Part shown: positions 1 to 6,238 of the stretch, piece by piece
Layout of the letters: each line of letters starts with the position of its first letter
Numbering within the stretch: the first letter of the stretch is position 1
Origin: an uncultured Enterococcus sp.
GTDB taxonomy: Bacteria > Bacillota > Bacilli > Lactobacillales > Enterococcaceae
Assembly: GCA_946409145.1 (NCBI GenBank)
Contig: CAMJVA010000095.1
Coordinates: 1-6,283 of the forward strand
DNA length: 6,283 nt
Reading direction: 5' to 3'
Notes under the pieces: model-generated
The model's database searches: none
The model's input: the letters and a program-made list of their open reading frames with translations, nothing else
Told to the model about the DNA's origin: nothing
Made by a program: the position numbers and the translations under genes

Positions 1-1508
1 CGGTTGACGTGATCCACTTCATTGACAATTCGTACGGAAATTTTTTGCAAAATGTCCCAAGGAATTCTTGCAAAATCTGCAGTCATTCCGTCAATAGAAG
101 TAATGGCGCGAATACCAATAGTGTAATCGTAAGTGCGGTTATCACCCATGACCCCAACGGAACGAATGCCAGGTAACACGGTGAAATATTGCCAAATGTC
201 TCGATCAAGACCGGCTTTTTTAATTTCTTCTCTTAAAATCCAATCTGATTCTCTAACGATTTCCAGTTTTTCTTCTGAAATTTCGCCTAAAACGCGAATA
301 CCAAGACCAGGTCCTGGGAAAGGTTGGCGCCAAACAATATCATCTGGCATTCCAAGTTTTGTTCCTACTTCACGGACTTCATCTTTAAATAAAGTATTTA
401 AAGGTTCAATAAGTTTAAAGGTCATATCTTCAGGAAGGCCGCCTACATTGTGGTGAGATTTAATTGTTTGAGCTGTTTCGGTGCCACTTTCAATTACGTC
501 TGTATAAAGGGTTCCTTGAGCTAAAAAGTCAATGCCTTTTTCTCCAGCTAATTTAATAGCTTCGTCGTTAAAGACGTAAACAAATTCATTACCGATAATT
601 TTTCGTTTTTGTTCAGGATCAGAAACTCCAGCTAATTTATCTAAGAAACGTTTTTGGGCGTCTACTTTAATAATATTTAGACCGAATTTCCCACCTAAAG
701 TGTCCATTACTTGTTGGGCTTCATTTTTTCTTAACAGTCCGTGGTCCACAAAGACACACGTTAATTGGTCTCCAATGGCTTTTTGTAAAAGAACCCCTAC
801 AACGGAACTATCTACTCCGCCAGATAAAGCGAGTAAGACTTTTTTGTCTCCTACTGTTTGTTGAATATCAGCAATTTTTTCTTCAATAAAATCATTCATG
901 GTCCAACTGCCTTTGCATCCACACACATCTTTAGCGAAATGGCGTAAAACTTCATTGCCATATTCAGAATGTCTGACTTCTGCGTGGAATTGAATGCCAT
1001 AAAATTTTCGTTTTGGATCTTCAACTGCAGCAATAGGACAATCTGCACTGGTTCCCACAACGGAAAAACCTGGTGCTGCTTTGGTGACTAAATCTCCATG
1101 ACTCATCCAAACAGTTTGCACTTCTGGAGTGCCTTTAAATAAAGTAGCATCTTCTGTGTGACGAAGTTCTGCTTTACCATACTCTCTGTTATGAGCAGGT
1201 TCTACAGTGCCGCCTAAATTATAAGTTAGAAGTTGCATTCCATAACAAATGCCTAAAATAGGAATTCCTAATTCATAAATTTCTTGGTCAATGGAAAAAG
1301 CACCTTCGTCATAAACGCTATTTGGTCCGCCGGAAAAAATAATTCCTTTAGGGGCCATTTCCTTAATTTCTGCTGCAGTAACCCTGTGACTAATGAGCTC
1401 AGAATAAACGCCAAATTCCCGAATTCTCCGGGTAATCAGTTGATTATATTGGCTACCGTAATCTAAAACGACGATTTTTTCCAAGTCCTGGGTTAATTTG
1501 TTTCCCAC
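1..1508 (-). CDS. guaA: GMP synthase (glutamine-hydrolysing), 3' end cut by window edge
   Basis: The enzyme makes GMP from XMP, glutamine and ATP, the last step of guanine nucleotide synthesis in the cytoplasm. The N-terminal class I glutamine amidotransferase domain (about residues 9-195) has the nucleophile Cys88 in GICYGMQ, with His175 and Glu177 in FHAEVRHSEYG completing the triad. The ATP-pyrophosphatase domain follows, with its P-loop LSGGVDSS starting near residue 228. The C-terminal dimerisation domain includes FPGPGLGIRVLG and ends in the window at EVDHVN, residue 502. Family members continue about 17 residues further, giving roughly 519 in total. The start is taken as GTG at 1508. 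Two in-frame TGA stops lie directly upstream, an AAGGTGAT ribosome site sits 7 bases before the GTG, and the product then begins MGNKLTQDLEKIVVLDYGSQ, which fits the family. It lies 94 bases downstream of coaA on the same strand and has its own likely promoter. Confidence 0.98.
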   Translation of the reverse strand, partial: MGNKLTQDLEKIVVLDYGSQYNQLITRRIREFGVYSELISHRVTAAEIKEMAPKGIIFSGGPNSVYDEGAFSIDQEIYELGIPILGICYGMQLLTYNLGGTVEPAHNREYGKAELRHTEDATLFKGTPEVQTVWMSHGDLVTKAAPGFSVVGTSADCPIAAVEDPKRKFYGIQFHAEVRHSEYGNEVLRHFAKDVCGCKGSWTMNDFIEEKIADIQQTVGDKKVLLALSGGVDSSVVGVLLQKAIGDQLTCVFVDHGLLRKNEAQQVMDTLGGKFGLNIIKVDAQKRFLDKLAGVSDPEQKRKIIGNEFVYVFNDEAIKLAGEKGIDFLAQGTLYTDVIESGTETAQTIKSHHNVGGLPEDMTFKLIEPLNTLFKDEVREVGTKLGMPDDIVWRQPFPGPGLGIRVLGEISEEKLEIVRESDWILREEIKKAGLDRDIWQYFTVLPGIRSVGVMGDNRTYDYTIGIRAITSIDGMTADFARIPWDILQKISVRIVNEVDHVN

Positions 1509-1513
1509 GTGTC

Positions 1514-1521
1514 ATCACCTT
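1514..1521 (-). promoter_or_regulatory. Ribosome binding site deciding the guaA GTG start
   Basis: AAGGTGAT on the minus strand is well spaced for the GTG at 1508. An ATG that overlaps this site (1515-1513) is in another frame and runs into a stop after about 20 codons. The only in-frame start with a proper ribosome site is therefore the GTG. Confidence 0.75.
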
Positions 1522-1557
1522 TTCCTTTTTTATTTTTTTACAAGAGTCTTTTCTGAA

Positions 1558-1586
1558 AATTTACCTGTATTTTCTTTGTAAGTCAA
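1558..1586 (-). promoter_or_regulatory. Likely promoter of guaA
   Basis: On the minus strand TTGACT (1586-1581, 5 of 6 to the -35 consensus) is followed after exactly 17 bases by TAAATT (1563-1558, 4 of 6 to the -10 consensus). It lies between the coaA stop and the guaA start, about 50 bases before the latter. The leader would be only about 40 bases, too short for a purine riboswitch, and I see none. No hairpin terminator follows coaA, so read-through from coaA into guaA is also possible. Confidence 0.55.
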
Positions 1587-1602
1587 CCTTTTTAAGTCTT
1601 CT

Positions 1603-2526
1603 CTAATATTTTCGTAAATAAATTTCGTCAATAATATGATGATCTGTCTTGTGCAAGATAATATCAGCGCGATTTCTCGTGGGTAAAATGTATTGGGTTA
1701 AATTAGGTAAATTCACTGTATCCCAGACATTTCTCGCCATATTAAAGGCTTCATCTTTGGTCCATTGAGTAAATTGGTAGTAATAATTTTCTGGTTTATC
1801 TTTGGCATAATCAAGTAACGCCCCAAAGCGATCTAAATACCATTTTTCAATTAAATTAGGGGCGGCATCTACAAAAATGGAAAAATCAAAAAAGTCAGAG
1901 ACATAAATTTGTTGGTTAGCCGGAAGTTGTAAAGTGTTAATCCCTTCCACAATTAAAATATCAGGTTGAGTAATCACTTCGTATTCATCAGGAATAATAT
2001 CATAGACTTCGTGAGAGTAAAGAGGGGCTTTAATTTCTTCTTGGCCTGATTTTACTTCATTTAAAAAAGTAATCAGTCGCTCCATGTTGTAACTTTCAGG
2101 AAATCCTTTTTTATCCATAATTCCTTTTTCGTTTAACACGTGATTAGGATATAAAAAACCGTCAGTGGTAATCAGTTCCACACTTCGTCTTTTAAAAGTA
2201 CGCTGCAAAATAATTTGTAAAAGTCGGGCAGTGGTACTTTTTCCCACAGCTACAGAACCGGCAATGCCAATAATAAAGGGAGGAACCGTTTGATAGCGAT
2301 GTAAAAATAATCCCTTACTTAATTGTAAAGACTCAAATTCTTTCATATAAAGATGAATCAAATGCGTTAAAGGAACATAAATATCTTTTACATCTTGTAA
2401 AGAAATTTTATCATTGAAACCTTTGATTTTTTGTAATTCTTCTTCCGTAATTAAGAGCAAGCTGTCTTTGTAAAAATGTTGCCATTCTTTTCGTTTAATG
2501 GCGTTATAGTTTAAGTAATCTTCCAT
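1603..2526 (-). CDS. coaA: Type I pantothenate kinase
   Basis: The enzyme phosphorylates pantothenate to 4'-phosphopantothenate with ATP, the first and usually rate-controlling step of coenzyme A synthesis. The 307-residue length is normal for the bacterial type I (PanK-I, P-loop kinase fold) family. Visible motifs are the Walker A loop GSVAVGKST at residues 90-98 (Lys96), the catalytic-region motif TTDGFLYPN at 120-128 (Asp122), PLYSHEVYDI at 168-177, which matches the pantothenate-contacting segment of the E. coli enzyme, LIVEGINTLQ at 191-200, and the C-terminal signature LPNLTQYILPTRNRADIILHK (273-293). In the E. coli enzyme CoA competes with ATP; that feedback is family knowledge and not shown here. 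An AGGAGGA ribosome site stands 4-5 bases before the ATG. The gene is divergent from the hydrolase gene and precedes guaA. Confidence 0.97.
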   Translation of the reverse strand: MEDYLNYNAIKRKEWQHFYKDSLLLITEEELQKIKGFNDKISLQDVKDIYVPLTHLIHLYMKEFESLQLSKGLFLHRYQTVPPFIIGIAGSVAVGKSTTARLLQIILQRTFKRRSVELITTDGFLYPNHVLNEKGIMDKKGFPESYNMERLITFLNEVKSGQEEIKAPLYSHEVYDIIPDEYEVITQPDILIVEGINTLQLPANQQIYVSDFFDFSIFVDAAPNLIEKWYLDRFGALLDYAKDKPENYYYQFTQWTKDEAFNMARNVWDTVNLPNLTQYILPTRNRADIILHKTDHHIIDEIYLRKY

Positions 2527-2530
2527 AATT

Positions 2531-2537
2531 TCCTCCT
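2531..2537 (-). promoter_or_regulatory. Strong ribosome binding site of coaA
   Basis: AGGAGGA on the minus strand lies four bases upstream of the coaA ATG and is a near-perfect anti-16S match. It fixes the start at 2526. Confidence 0.8.
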
Positions 2538-2554
2538 GAGAAAACTTCTAGTGT

Positions 2555-2563
2555 ATTTTAGCA
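2555..2563 (-). promoter_or_regulatory. Extended -10 promoter of coaA
   Basis: The minus strand reads TG-C-TAAAAT, with the -10 hexamer at 2560-2555 (5 of 6 to consensus) and the TG extension at 2563-2562. It sits about 30 bases before the coaA start. No convincing -35 hexamer is present 16-18 bases upstream (an A/T-rich tract lies there), which is tolerable for an extended -10 promoter. Confidence 0.55.
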
Positions 2564-2606
2564 TAATTTTTTAAAAAAAGAGACGAAAAACCATGAAAAA
2601 AATAGC

Positions 2607-2624
2607 ACAGTTTTTAAAAAGTGT
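2607..2624. promoter_or_regulatory. A/T-rich dyad between the divergent promoters, possible operator
   Basis: ACAGTTTTTAAAAAGTGT is an 18-base palindrome broken by one mismatched pair (the G/G at the sixth position from the centre). It lies between the two -10 elements. It could be an operator, but its low complexity means it could also be chance. No regulator gene is in the window to pair it with. Confidence 0.3.
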
Positions 2625-2650
2625 TACTATTCGAGAGATTCTTGAAATTA

Positions 2651-2659
2651 TGCTAAGAT
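2651..2659 (+). promoter_or_regulatory. Extended -10 promoter of the hydrolase-methyltransferase unit
   Basis: TG-C-TAAGAT (hexamer 2654-2659, 4 of 6 to consensus) lies 56 bases before the hydrolase ATG. There is no good -35 box at the usual spacing. It mirrors the coaA promoter on the other strand. Confidence 0.45.
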
Positions 2660-2714
2660 AAATGGGAAGAAAAGGTTTTATTTGAGATGAATTAACTTTA
2701 AGGAGGAATACAGA

Positions 2715-3293
2715 ATGAAAAAAGTCGTTTTATTTGGTGATAGCTTAACTGCTGGATTTAATGGGGAAAAAACTACGAATATTGTGACGGAAAATGTCAC
2801 CCAAGATTTAATCAATATGGGCTATCCCATGACAGTGATTAACAAAGGAAAAATCGGCGATACTACAAGTGATGCCTTAAGTCGGTTAAATGAAGTCCTA
2901 GGAGAAAATCCTGATTACGTCACGATTTTCTTTGGAAATGATTTATCCCATGGCGCCATTAGTAAAGAAGTATATTTAAAAAATATTCAAGCAATGGTGG
3001 AAATGATTGGTAAAGACAAAGTGATTTTAATCGCTCCTGCTTATGTGGATCCCAAATTACACAATGTGGACCGCAAAGGGGAAGACATTCACGCTTATGG
3101 AAAAGTGTTAATGGATTACGCTAAAGAAAATGACATTTCTCATATTGATATGGCTTATCGTATGACAGTCTATCCTGCAGCCAGAGAATTTTTACAAAAA
3201 GACGGCTTGCATTTTTCTAAAGAAGGAAACGAATTATTTGCCAGTTTAATTGCGAAACATGTTAAACTTTTAGAAATGGCAAAAGAAATCTAA
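2715..3293 (+). CDS. SGNH/GDSL-family hydrolase, substrate unknown
   Basis: This is a 192-residue single-domain SGNH hydrolase (lipase/acylesterase-like fold). Block I is FGDSLTAG at residues 7-14 with nucleophile Ser10. Block II is the NKGKIGDTTSDAL region (about 44-55), with a glycine for the oxyanion hole. Block III is FFGNDLSHG (72-80) with Asn75. Block V is DGLHFSKEG (163-171), giving the Asp163/His166 pair of the triad. All catalytic residues are present, so it should be active. There is no signal peptide or membrane segment, which points to a cytoplasmic esterase or thioesterase; family members vary too much to predict a substrate. An AGGAGG ribosome site sits 8 bases before the ATG. 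It is probably co-transcribed with the methyltransferase 30 bases downstream, a link that does not reveal a shared function. Confidence 0.9.
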   Translation: MKKVVLFGDSLTAGFNGEKTTNIVTENVTQDLINMGYPMTVINKGKIGDTTSDALSRLNEVLGENPDYVTIFFGNDLSHGAISKEVYLKNIQAMVEMIGKDKVILIAPAYVDPKLHNVDRKGEDIHAYGKVLMDYAKENDISHIDMAYRMTVYPAAREFLQKDGLHFSKEGNELFASLIAKHVKLLEMAKEI

Positions 3294-3323
3294 AAAACAA
3301 TAACCAAGAACCAAGGAGAAAAA

Positions 3324-3926
3324 ATGACAGAACATTACTACACTAATCAGCCTTCAACAGAACACGATTTTTCCACGTTTTCTTCTGAATTAAGAGGGAA
3401 AAAATTCACTTTTTTAACCGATAGTGGGGTTTTTTCTAAACATCGAGTGGACTATGGTTCACAGGTTTTAATTGAAACTTTTGACCCAAGTATTTTACCT
3501 AGTGGTACCTTACTTGATGTAGGGTGTGGCTATGGTCCTATGGGGTTGAGTTTTGCTTCTGAAGTGTCCCAAGTGGAAATGATTGATGTAAATGAACGCT
3601 CTGTAGCTTTAGCAAAAGAGAATGCTTTGAAAAATCACATTACCAATGCTCACATTCACGTGAGTTATCTCTATGACAATCTTTTAGAAAAAGAGTATGC
3701 AGGAATTATTTCTAATCCTCCTGTTAGAGCGGGGAAAAAAGTCGTCACAGAAATTTTAACAAGTAGTTTTTCTCTTTTGAAAAAAGGCGGGGCTTTAACC
3801 ATTGTGCTTCAGAAAAAACAAGGCGCCCCTAGTGCAGAAAAAACCATGAAAGACACCTTTGGAAATGTAGAAATTTTAAAAAGAGACAAGGGCTATTACA
3901 TTTTACAAAGTATTAAAATGGAATAA
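3324..3926 (+). CDS. RsmC/YbxB-like class I SAM-dependent methyltransferase
   Basis: This 200-residue Rossmann-fold methyltransferase matches the single-domain RsmC/RlmG type (COG2813) common in Firmicutes, such as Bacillus YbxB. It is usually annotated as a 16S rRNA guanine-N2 methyltransferase. SAM motif I is LLDVGCGYGPMG at residues 63-74. The acidic residue ending strand 2 is Asp88 in MIDVNERSVALAKEN. Motif IV is SNPPV (130-134), the NPP(Y/F)-type catalytic loop of N-methyltransferases acting on amino groups of bases. The N-terminal segment FTFLTDSGVFSKHRVDYGS (28-46) is typical of this subgroup. The E. coli protein has an additional N-terminal domain that is absent here, so the exact target base is not certain. 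The start is supported by AAGGAG five bases before the ATG. The gene ends 80 bases before a hairpin terminator. Confidence 0.9.
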   Translation: MTEHYYTNQPSTEHDFSTFSSELRGKKFTFLTDSGVFSKHRVDYGSQVLIETFDPSILPSGTLLDVGCGYGPMGLSFASEVSQVEMIDVNERSVALAKENALKNHITNAHIHVSYLYDNLLEKEYAGIISNPPVRAGKKVVTEILTSSFSLLKKGGALTIVLQKKQGAPSAEKTMKDTFGNVEILKRDKGYYILQSIKME

Positions 3927-4006
3927 TTTGAAAAAAAGTGATTCCACCAATGAAGTGTTACAAAGAAAAAACAGTCTAAGTAATAGGCAAGTTAAATAAA
4001 AAAACG

Positions 4007-4042
4007 AAAAGGACTCTCTTAATTTAAGAAAGCCCTTTTTTT
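4007..4042 (+). terminator. Rho-independent terminator after the methyltransferase gene
   Basis: A 14-base stem (arms 4007-4020 and 4026-4039) with an AATTT loop is followed by a run of seven T (4036-4042, partly within the stem). On the plus strand two positions are A/C mismatches and the rest pair. On the minus strand the same two positions become G-U wobbles, and the hairpin is followed by a TTTTCGTTTTTTT tract. It may therefore stop transcription in both directions. It separates the hydrolase-methyltransferase unit from the pdp-deoC unit. Confidence 0.8.
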
Positions 4043-4200
4043 CCGAACTATATCCAGTGTTTTTGTAAAAACAAGAAAAGTTTTCTACCCAAGATAGGGG
4101 ATTATTTGCTAAACTAGATGTCGTTGAAACGAAAAAATAAATAACTATTTCACATAATGGTGTCACCAGAGATTCAGTTTTATTTTAGGGAAAAAACGAA

Positions 4201-4221
4201 TTGTCGAAAACCCTTTGACAA
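4201..4221. promoter_or_regulatory. Short dyad upstream of and into the pdp -35 box, possible operator
   Basis: TTGTC (4201-4205) and GACAA (4217-4221) are perfect inverted arms around 11 bases. The right arm lies inside the -35 box and the cre site. A local deoxynucleoside-responsive repressor might bind here, since deo operons are often so controlled. Five-base arms are short enough to arise by chance. Confidence 0.25.
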
Positions 4222-4230
4222 CGTTTTCAT
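4215..4230 (+). promoter_or_regulatory. CcpA-binding cre site overlapping the pdp -35 box
   Basis: TTGACAACGTTTTCAT matches the Gram-positive cre consensus WTGNNARCGNWWWCAW at every specified position. Its first six bases are the -35 hexamer, so bound CcpA/HPr-Ser-P should block RNA polymerase. That predicts glucose repression of pdp-deoC, which suits a route that recovers carbon from nucleosides. The match is seen directly; the repression is inferred. Confidence 0.8.
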
Positions 4231-4243
4231 AACATGGTAATTT
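4215..4243 (+). promoter_or_regulatory. Promoter of the pdp-deoC operon
   Basis: A perfect -35 TTGACA (4215-4220) is followed by a 17-base spacer and TAATTT (4238-4243, 3 of 6 to consensus). TGG directly before the -10 supplies an extended -10 TG. The -10 lies about 53 bases before the pdp ATG. Confidence 0.7.
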
Positions 4244-4296
4244 TATTAGGCAGATAACATCTATAAGGTAGAAAGCCTTAGAAAGAAGGGGAGAAC

Positions 4297-5598
4297 ATGC
4301 GTTTAGTAGATTTAATTGAGAAAAAAAGAGACGGCGGCGTGTTAACCAAAGAAGAAATTGAATTTTTTATTACTGGTTACACCAAAGGAGAACTTCCTGA
4401 TTACCAAGTGAGTGCTTTACTCATGGCGATTTTTTATGAAGATATGACCGATGAAGAAATAACGGAATTGACTAAAGCCATGGCTTATTCTGGGGACACA
4501 GTGGATTTAAGTGACATTGCTGGAGTAAAAGTGGATAAACATTCTACTGGTGGTGTGGGAGACACTACGACTTTAGTGTTAGCCCCTCTTGTAGCAGCAT
4601 GTGGGGTGCCAGTGGCTAAAATGAGTGGCCGTGGTTTAGGACACACTGGAGGAACTTTAGATAAATTAGAAGCTATTCCAGGGTTTAAAGTAGAAATGGA
4701 AAAAGAAGATTTTATTAAACAAGTGAATGAAATCAATGTAGCAGTTATTGGACAATCTGGGGATTTAGCTCCAGCGGATAAAAAATTATACGCTTTAAGA
4801 GACGTGACAGCCACAGTAGACTCTATTCCATTAATTGCCAGTTCCATTATGAGTAAAAAAATTGCCGCAGGAGCCGACGCCATTGTTTTAGATGTGACTT
4901 GTGGTGAAGGGGCCTTTATGAAAAATTTGGAAGATGCTAAGCGTCTTTCTCACACGATGGTGCGCATTGGGAAATTAGCCAATCGTCAAACTATGGCCAT
5001 TATTTCTGACATGAGTGAACCTTTAGGATTGGCTATTGGGAATGCTTTAGAAATTTATGAGGCCATTGAAGCTTTAAAAGGAAATGGTCCCAAAGATTTA
5101 ATGGAATTAGTTTATGTTTTAGGCAGTCAAATGGTTGTTTTAGGGAAAAAAGCCAAAACCTTAGACGAAGCTCGGGAACTTTTAGCGGAAAAATTAGCCT
5201 CAGGAGAAGCCTTAGAACGTTTCAAAGAAATGGTGAAAGCTCAAGGAGGAGACGTTAGTTACGTGGATCATCCGGAAAAATTATTAACGGCTCCAGTTAA
5301 AAAAGAATTTTTAGCTGAAAAATCTGGAATCATTCACGAAATGGTCGCTAATGAAATCGGGATTGCTGCGATGCTTTTAGGAGCAGGTCGCCAAACAAAA
5401 GAAGATATTATTGATCCTGCAGTAGGCTTGATGCTTCATAAAAAAGTTGGAGACAAGGTGGAAAAAGGAGAAAGTATCTTAACGATTTACGCTAAAGATG
5501 ATAAGACCAAAGAAACAGAAAAACTCCTTTCACAAAACATCATCATTGGCAGTTCTGCCGTGGAAACACAACTGATCCATGATATAATTACAGAGTAG
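4297..5598 (+). CDS. pdp: Pyrimidine-nucleoside phosphorylase
   Basis: The enzyme reversibly cleaves uridine, thymidine and deoxyuridine with phosphate to the free base and (deoxy)ribose-1-phosphate. The 433-residue length and domain order fit the family: an N-terminal helical domain (1-65), the phosphate-binding alpha/beta domain with KHSTGGVGD at 81-89, the signature SGRGLGHTGGTLDKLE at 110-125, and the pyrimidine-contacting residues Arg168 (YALRD), Ser183 and Lys187 in SSIMSKK. The C-terminal domain spans about 345-420. Firmicute enzymes of this type accept both uridine and thymidine, so pdp is preferred over deoA. One oddity is DVTCGEGAFMK (199-209), where relatives I recall read DVKTGxGAFMK. 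An AAGGGGAG ribosome site is just upstream of the ATG. It is the first gene of a cre-controlled operon, with deoC 31 bases downstream. Confidence 0.96.
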   Translation: MRLVDLIEKKRDGGVLTKEEIEFFITGYTKGELPDYQVSALLMAIFYEDMTDEEITELTKAMAYSGDTVDLSDIAGVKVDKHSTGGVGDTTTLVLAPLVAACGVPVAKMSGRGLGHTGGTLDKLEAIPGFKVEMEKEDFIKQVNEINVAVIGQSGDLAPADKKLYALRDVTATVDSIPLIASSIMSKKIAAGADAIVLDVTCGEGAFMKNLEDAKRLSHTMVRIGKLANRQTMAIISDMSEPLGLAIGNALEIYEAIEALKGNGPKDLMELVYVLGSQMVVLGKKAKTLDEARELLAEKLASGEALERFKEMVKAQGGDVSYVDHPEKLLTAPVKKEFLAEKSGIIHEMVANEIGIAAMLLGAGRQTKEDIIDPAVGLMLHKKVGDKVEKGESILTIYAKDDKTKETEKLLSQNIIIGSSAVETQLIHDIITE

Positions 5599-5629
5599 AA
5601 AAAATAATTTTTCAAGAAAGGATTTTATT

Positions 5630-6238
5630 ATGTTAAATCAAATGATCGACCATACTATTTTAAAAGCAGACGCTACAGAACTTGAGGTTTTACAAGTGAT
5701 TGATGAAGCCAAAGAGCATCATTTTTGGTCTGTGTGCATTAATCCAACTTGGGTAAAATTAGCGAAAGAAAAATTACAAGGAACAGATGTAAAAGTATGT
5801 ACGGTGATTGGTTTTCCTTTAGGAGCCAATACAAGTGAAGTAAAAGCTTATGAAACAAAAGATGCTATTTTAAATGGTGCCAATGAAGTGGATATGGTCA
5901 TTAACCTTGGAGCTTTAAAAGGAGAAGACTATAAAACCGTTCAAGAAGACATTGAAGCGGTGGTAAAAGCCGCTGAAGGAACGTTAGTAAAAGTCATTAT
6001 TGAAAGTGCTCTTTTATCTGATGAACAAATTGTGAAAGCTTGTGAATTAGCGAAAGCTGCTGGAGCTGATTTTGTTAAAACTTCTACTGGTTTTGCTAAA
6101 GAAGGTGGTGCTTCTACTCACGCTGTGAAAATTATGCGGGAAACTGTAGGAGATGCTCTTGGAGTGAAAGCTTCTGGAGGTATTCATTCTTACGAAGAGG
6201 CCAAAGCCATGGTAGATGCTGGTGCTTCTAGAATTGGG
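5630..6238 (+). CDS. deoC: Deoxyribose-phosphate aldolase, 3' end missing
   Basis: This class I aldolase splits 2-deoxy-D-ribose-5-phosphate into acetaldehyde and glyceraldehyde-3-phosphate, feeding deoxynucleoside sugar into glycolysis. It starts MLNQMIDHTILKADAT, with an AAAGGA ribosome site about 8 bases before the ATG. Asp88 in NEVDMVINLGAL, the Schiff-base Lys150 in FVKTSTGF, and Lys180 in GVKASGG correspond to E. coli Asp102, Lys167 and Lys201, so the active site is complete. Genuine sequence ends at residue 203 (ASRIG), just where the family continues into a T-S-A-G phosphate-binding motif; about 17-20 residues are missing. The open frame continues to the window end only through adapter sequence, adding 15 false residues. 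It follows pdp by 31 bases with no terminator or promoter between them, so the two are probably co-transcribed. A cytidine deaminase and a nucleoside transporter often follow in such operons. Confidence 0.95.

Larger units (their letters stand above)
2554..2660. repeat. Inverted repeat covering both divergent -10 elements
   Basis: The plus-strand 16-mer AAATTATGCTAAGATA at 2645-2660 recurs on the minus strand at 2569-2554 as AAATTATGCTAAAATA, with 15 of 16 bases identical. The arms are separated by 75 bases, and each contains the extended -10 element of one divergent promoter. The match runs beyond the promoter hexamers, so it may also be a pair of regulator sites; that is inference. Confidence 0.6.
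3927..4296. other. 370-base AT-rich intergenic region, no convincing gene
   Basis: The region holds the terminator at 4007-4042 and the pdp promoter with its cre box near the right end. The part between (4043-4200) is AT-rich and contains no open frame with a ribosome site. The only other structure I see there is the palindrome TGTTTTTGTAAAAACA at 4058-4073 (7-base arms, two-base centre), of unknown meaning. Close to the pdp start, TAAGG (4264-4268) and CCTTA (4276-4280) could form a small leader hairpin before the ribosome site; it is too weak to call functional. A minus-strand frame across 4166-3903 is discussed among the rejected items. Confidence 0.7.

Noticed and set aside
133..456. Plus-strand open frame of 107 codons
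   Set aside because: It lies wholly inside guaA on the opposite strand, and the guaA product there is well conserved (through the FPGPGLGIRVLG region). It is a shadow frame.
1284..1466. Plus-strand open frame of 60 codons
   Set aside because: It lies antisense to the amidotransferase domain of guaA and has no features of its own.
1509..1602. Possible purine riboswitch before guaA
   Set aside because: Purine genes in Firmicutes often have one, but the gap is only 94 bases and the leader from the predicted promoter about 40. There is no aptamer-like set of stems.
3903..4166. Minus-strand open frame of 87 codons with hydrophobic stretches, starting at GTG
   Set aside because: It has no ribosome site before the GTG, overlaps the end of the methyltransferase gene, and runs through the terminator hairpin. 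Its Phe/Leu/Ser-rich product is what AT-rich DNA read backwards gives. I recognise no family in it.
4485..4883. Minus-strand open frame of 132 codons
   Set aside because: It lies antisense to the conserved core of pdp. Its Pro/Ser/Thr-rich product is the expected shadow of Gly- and Ala-rich coding sequence.
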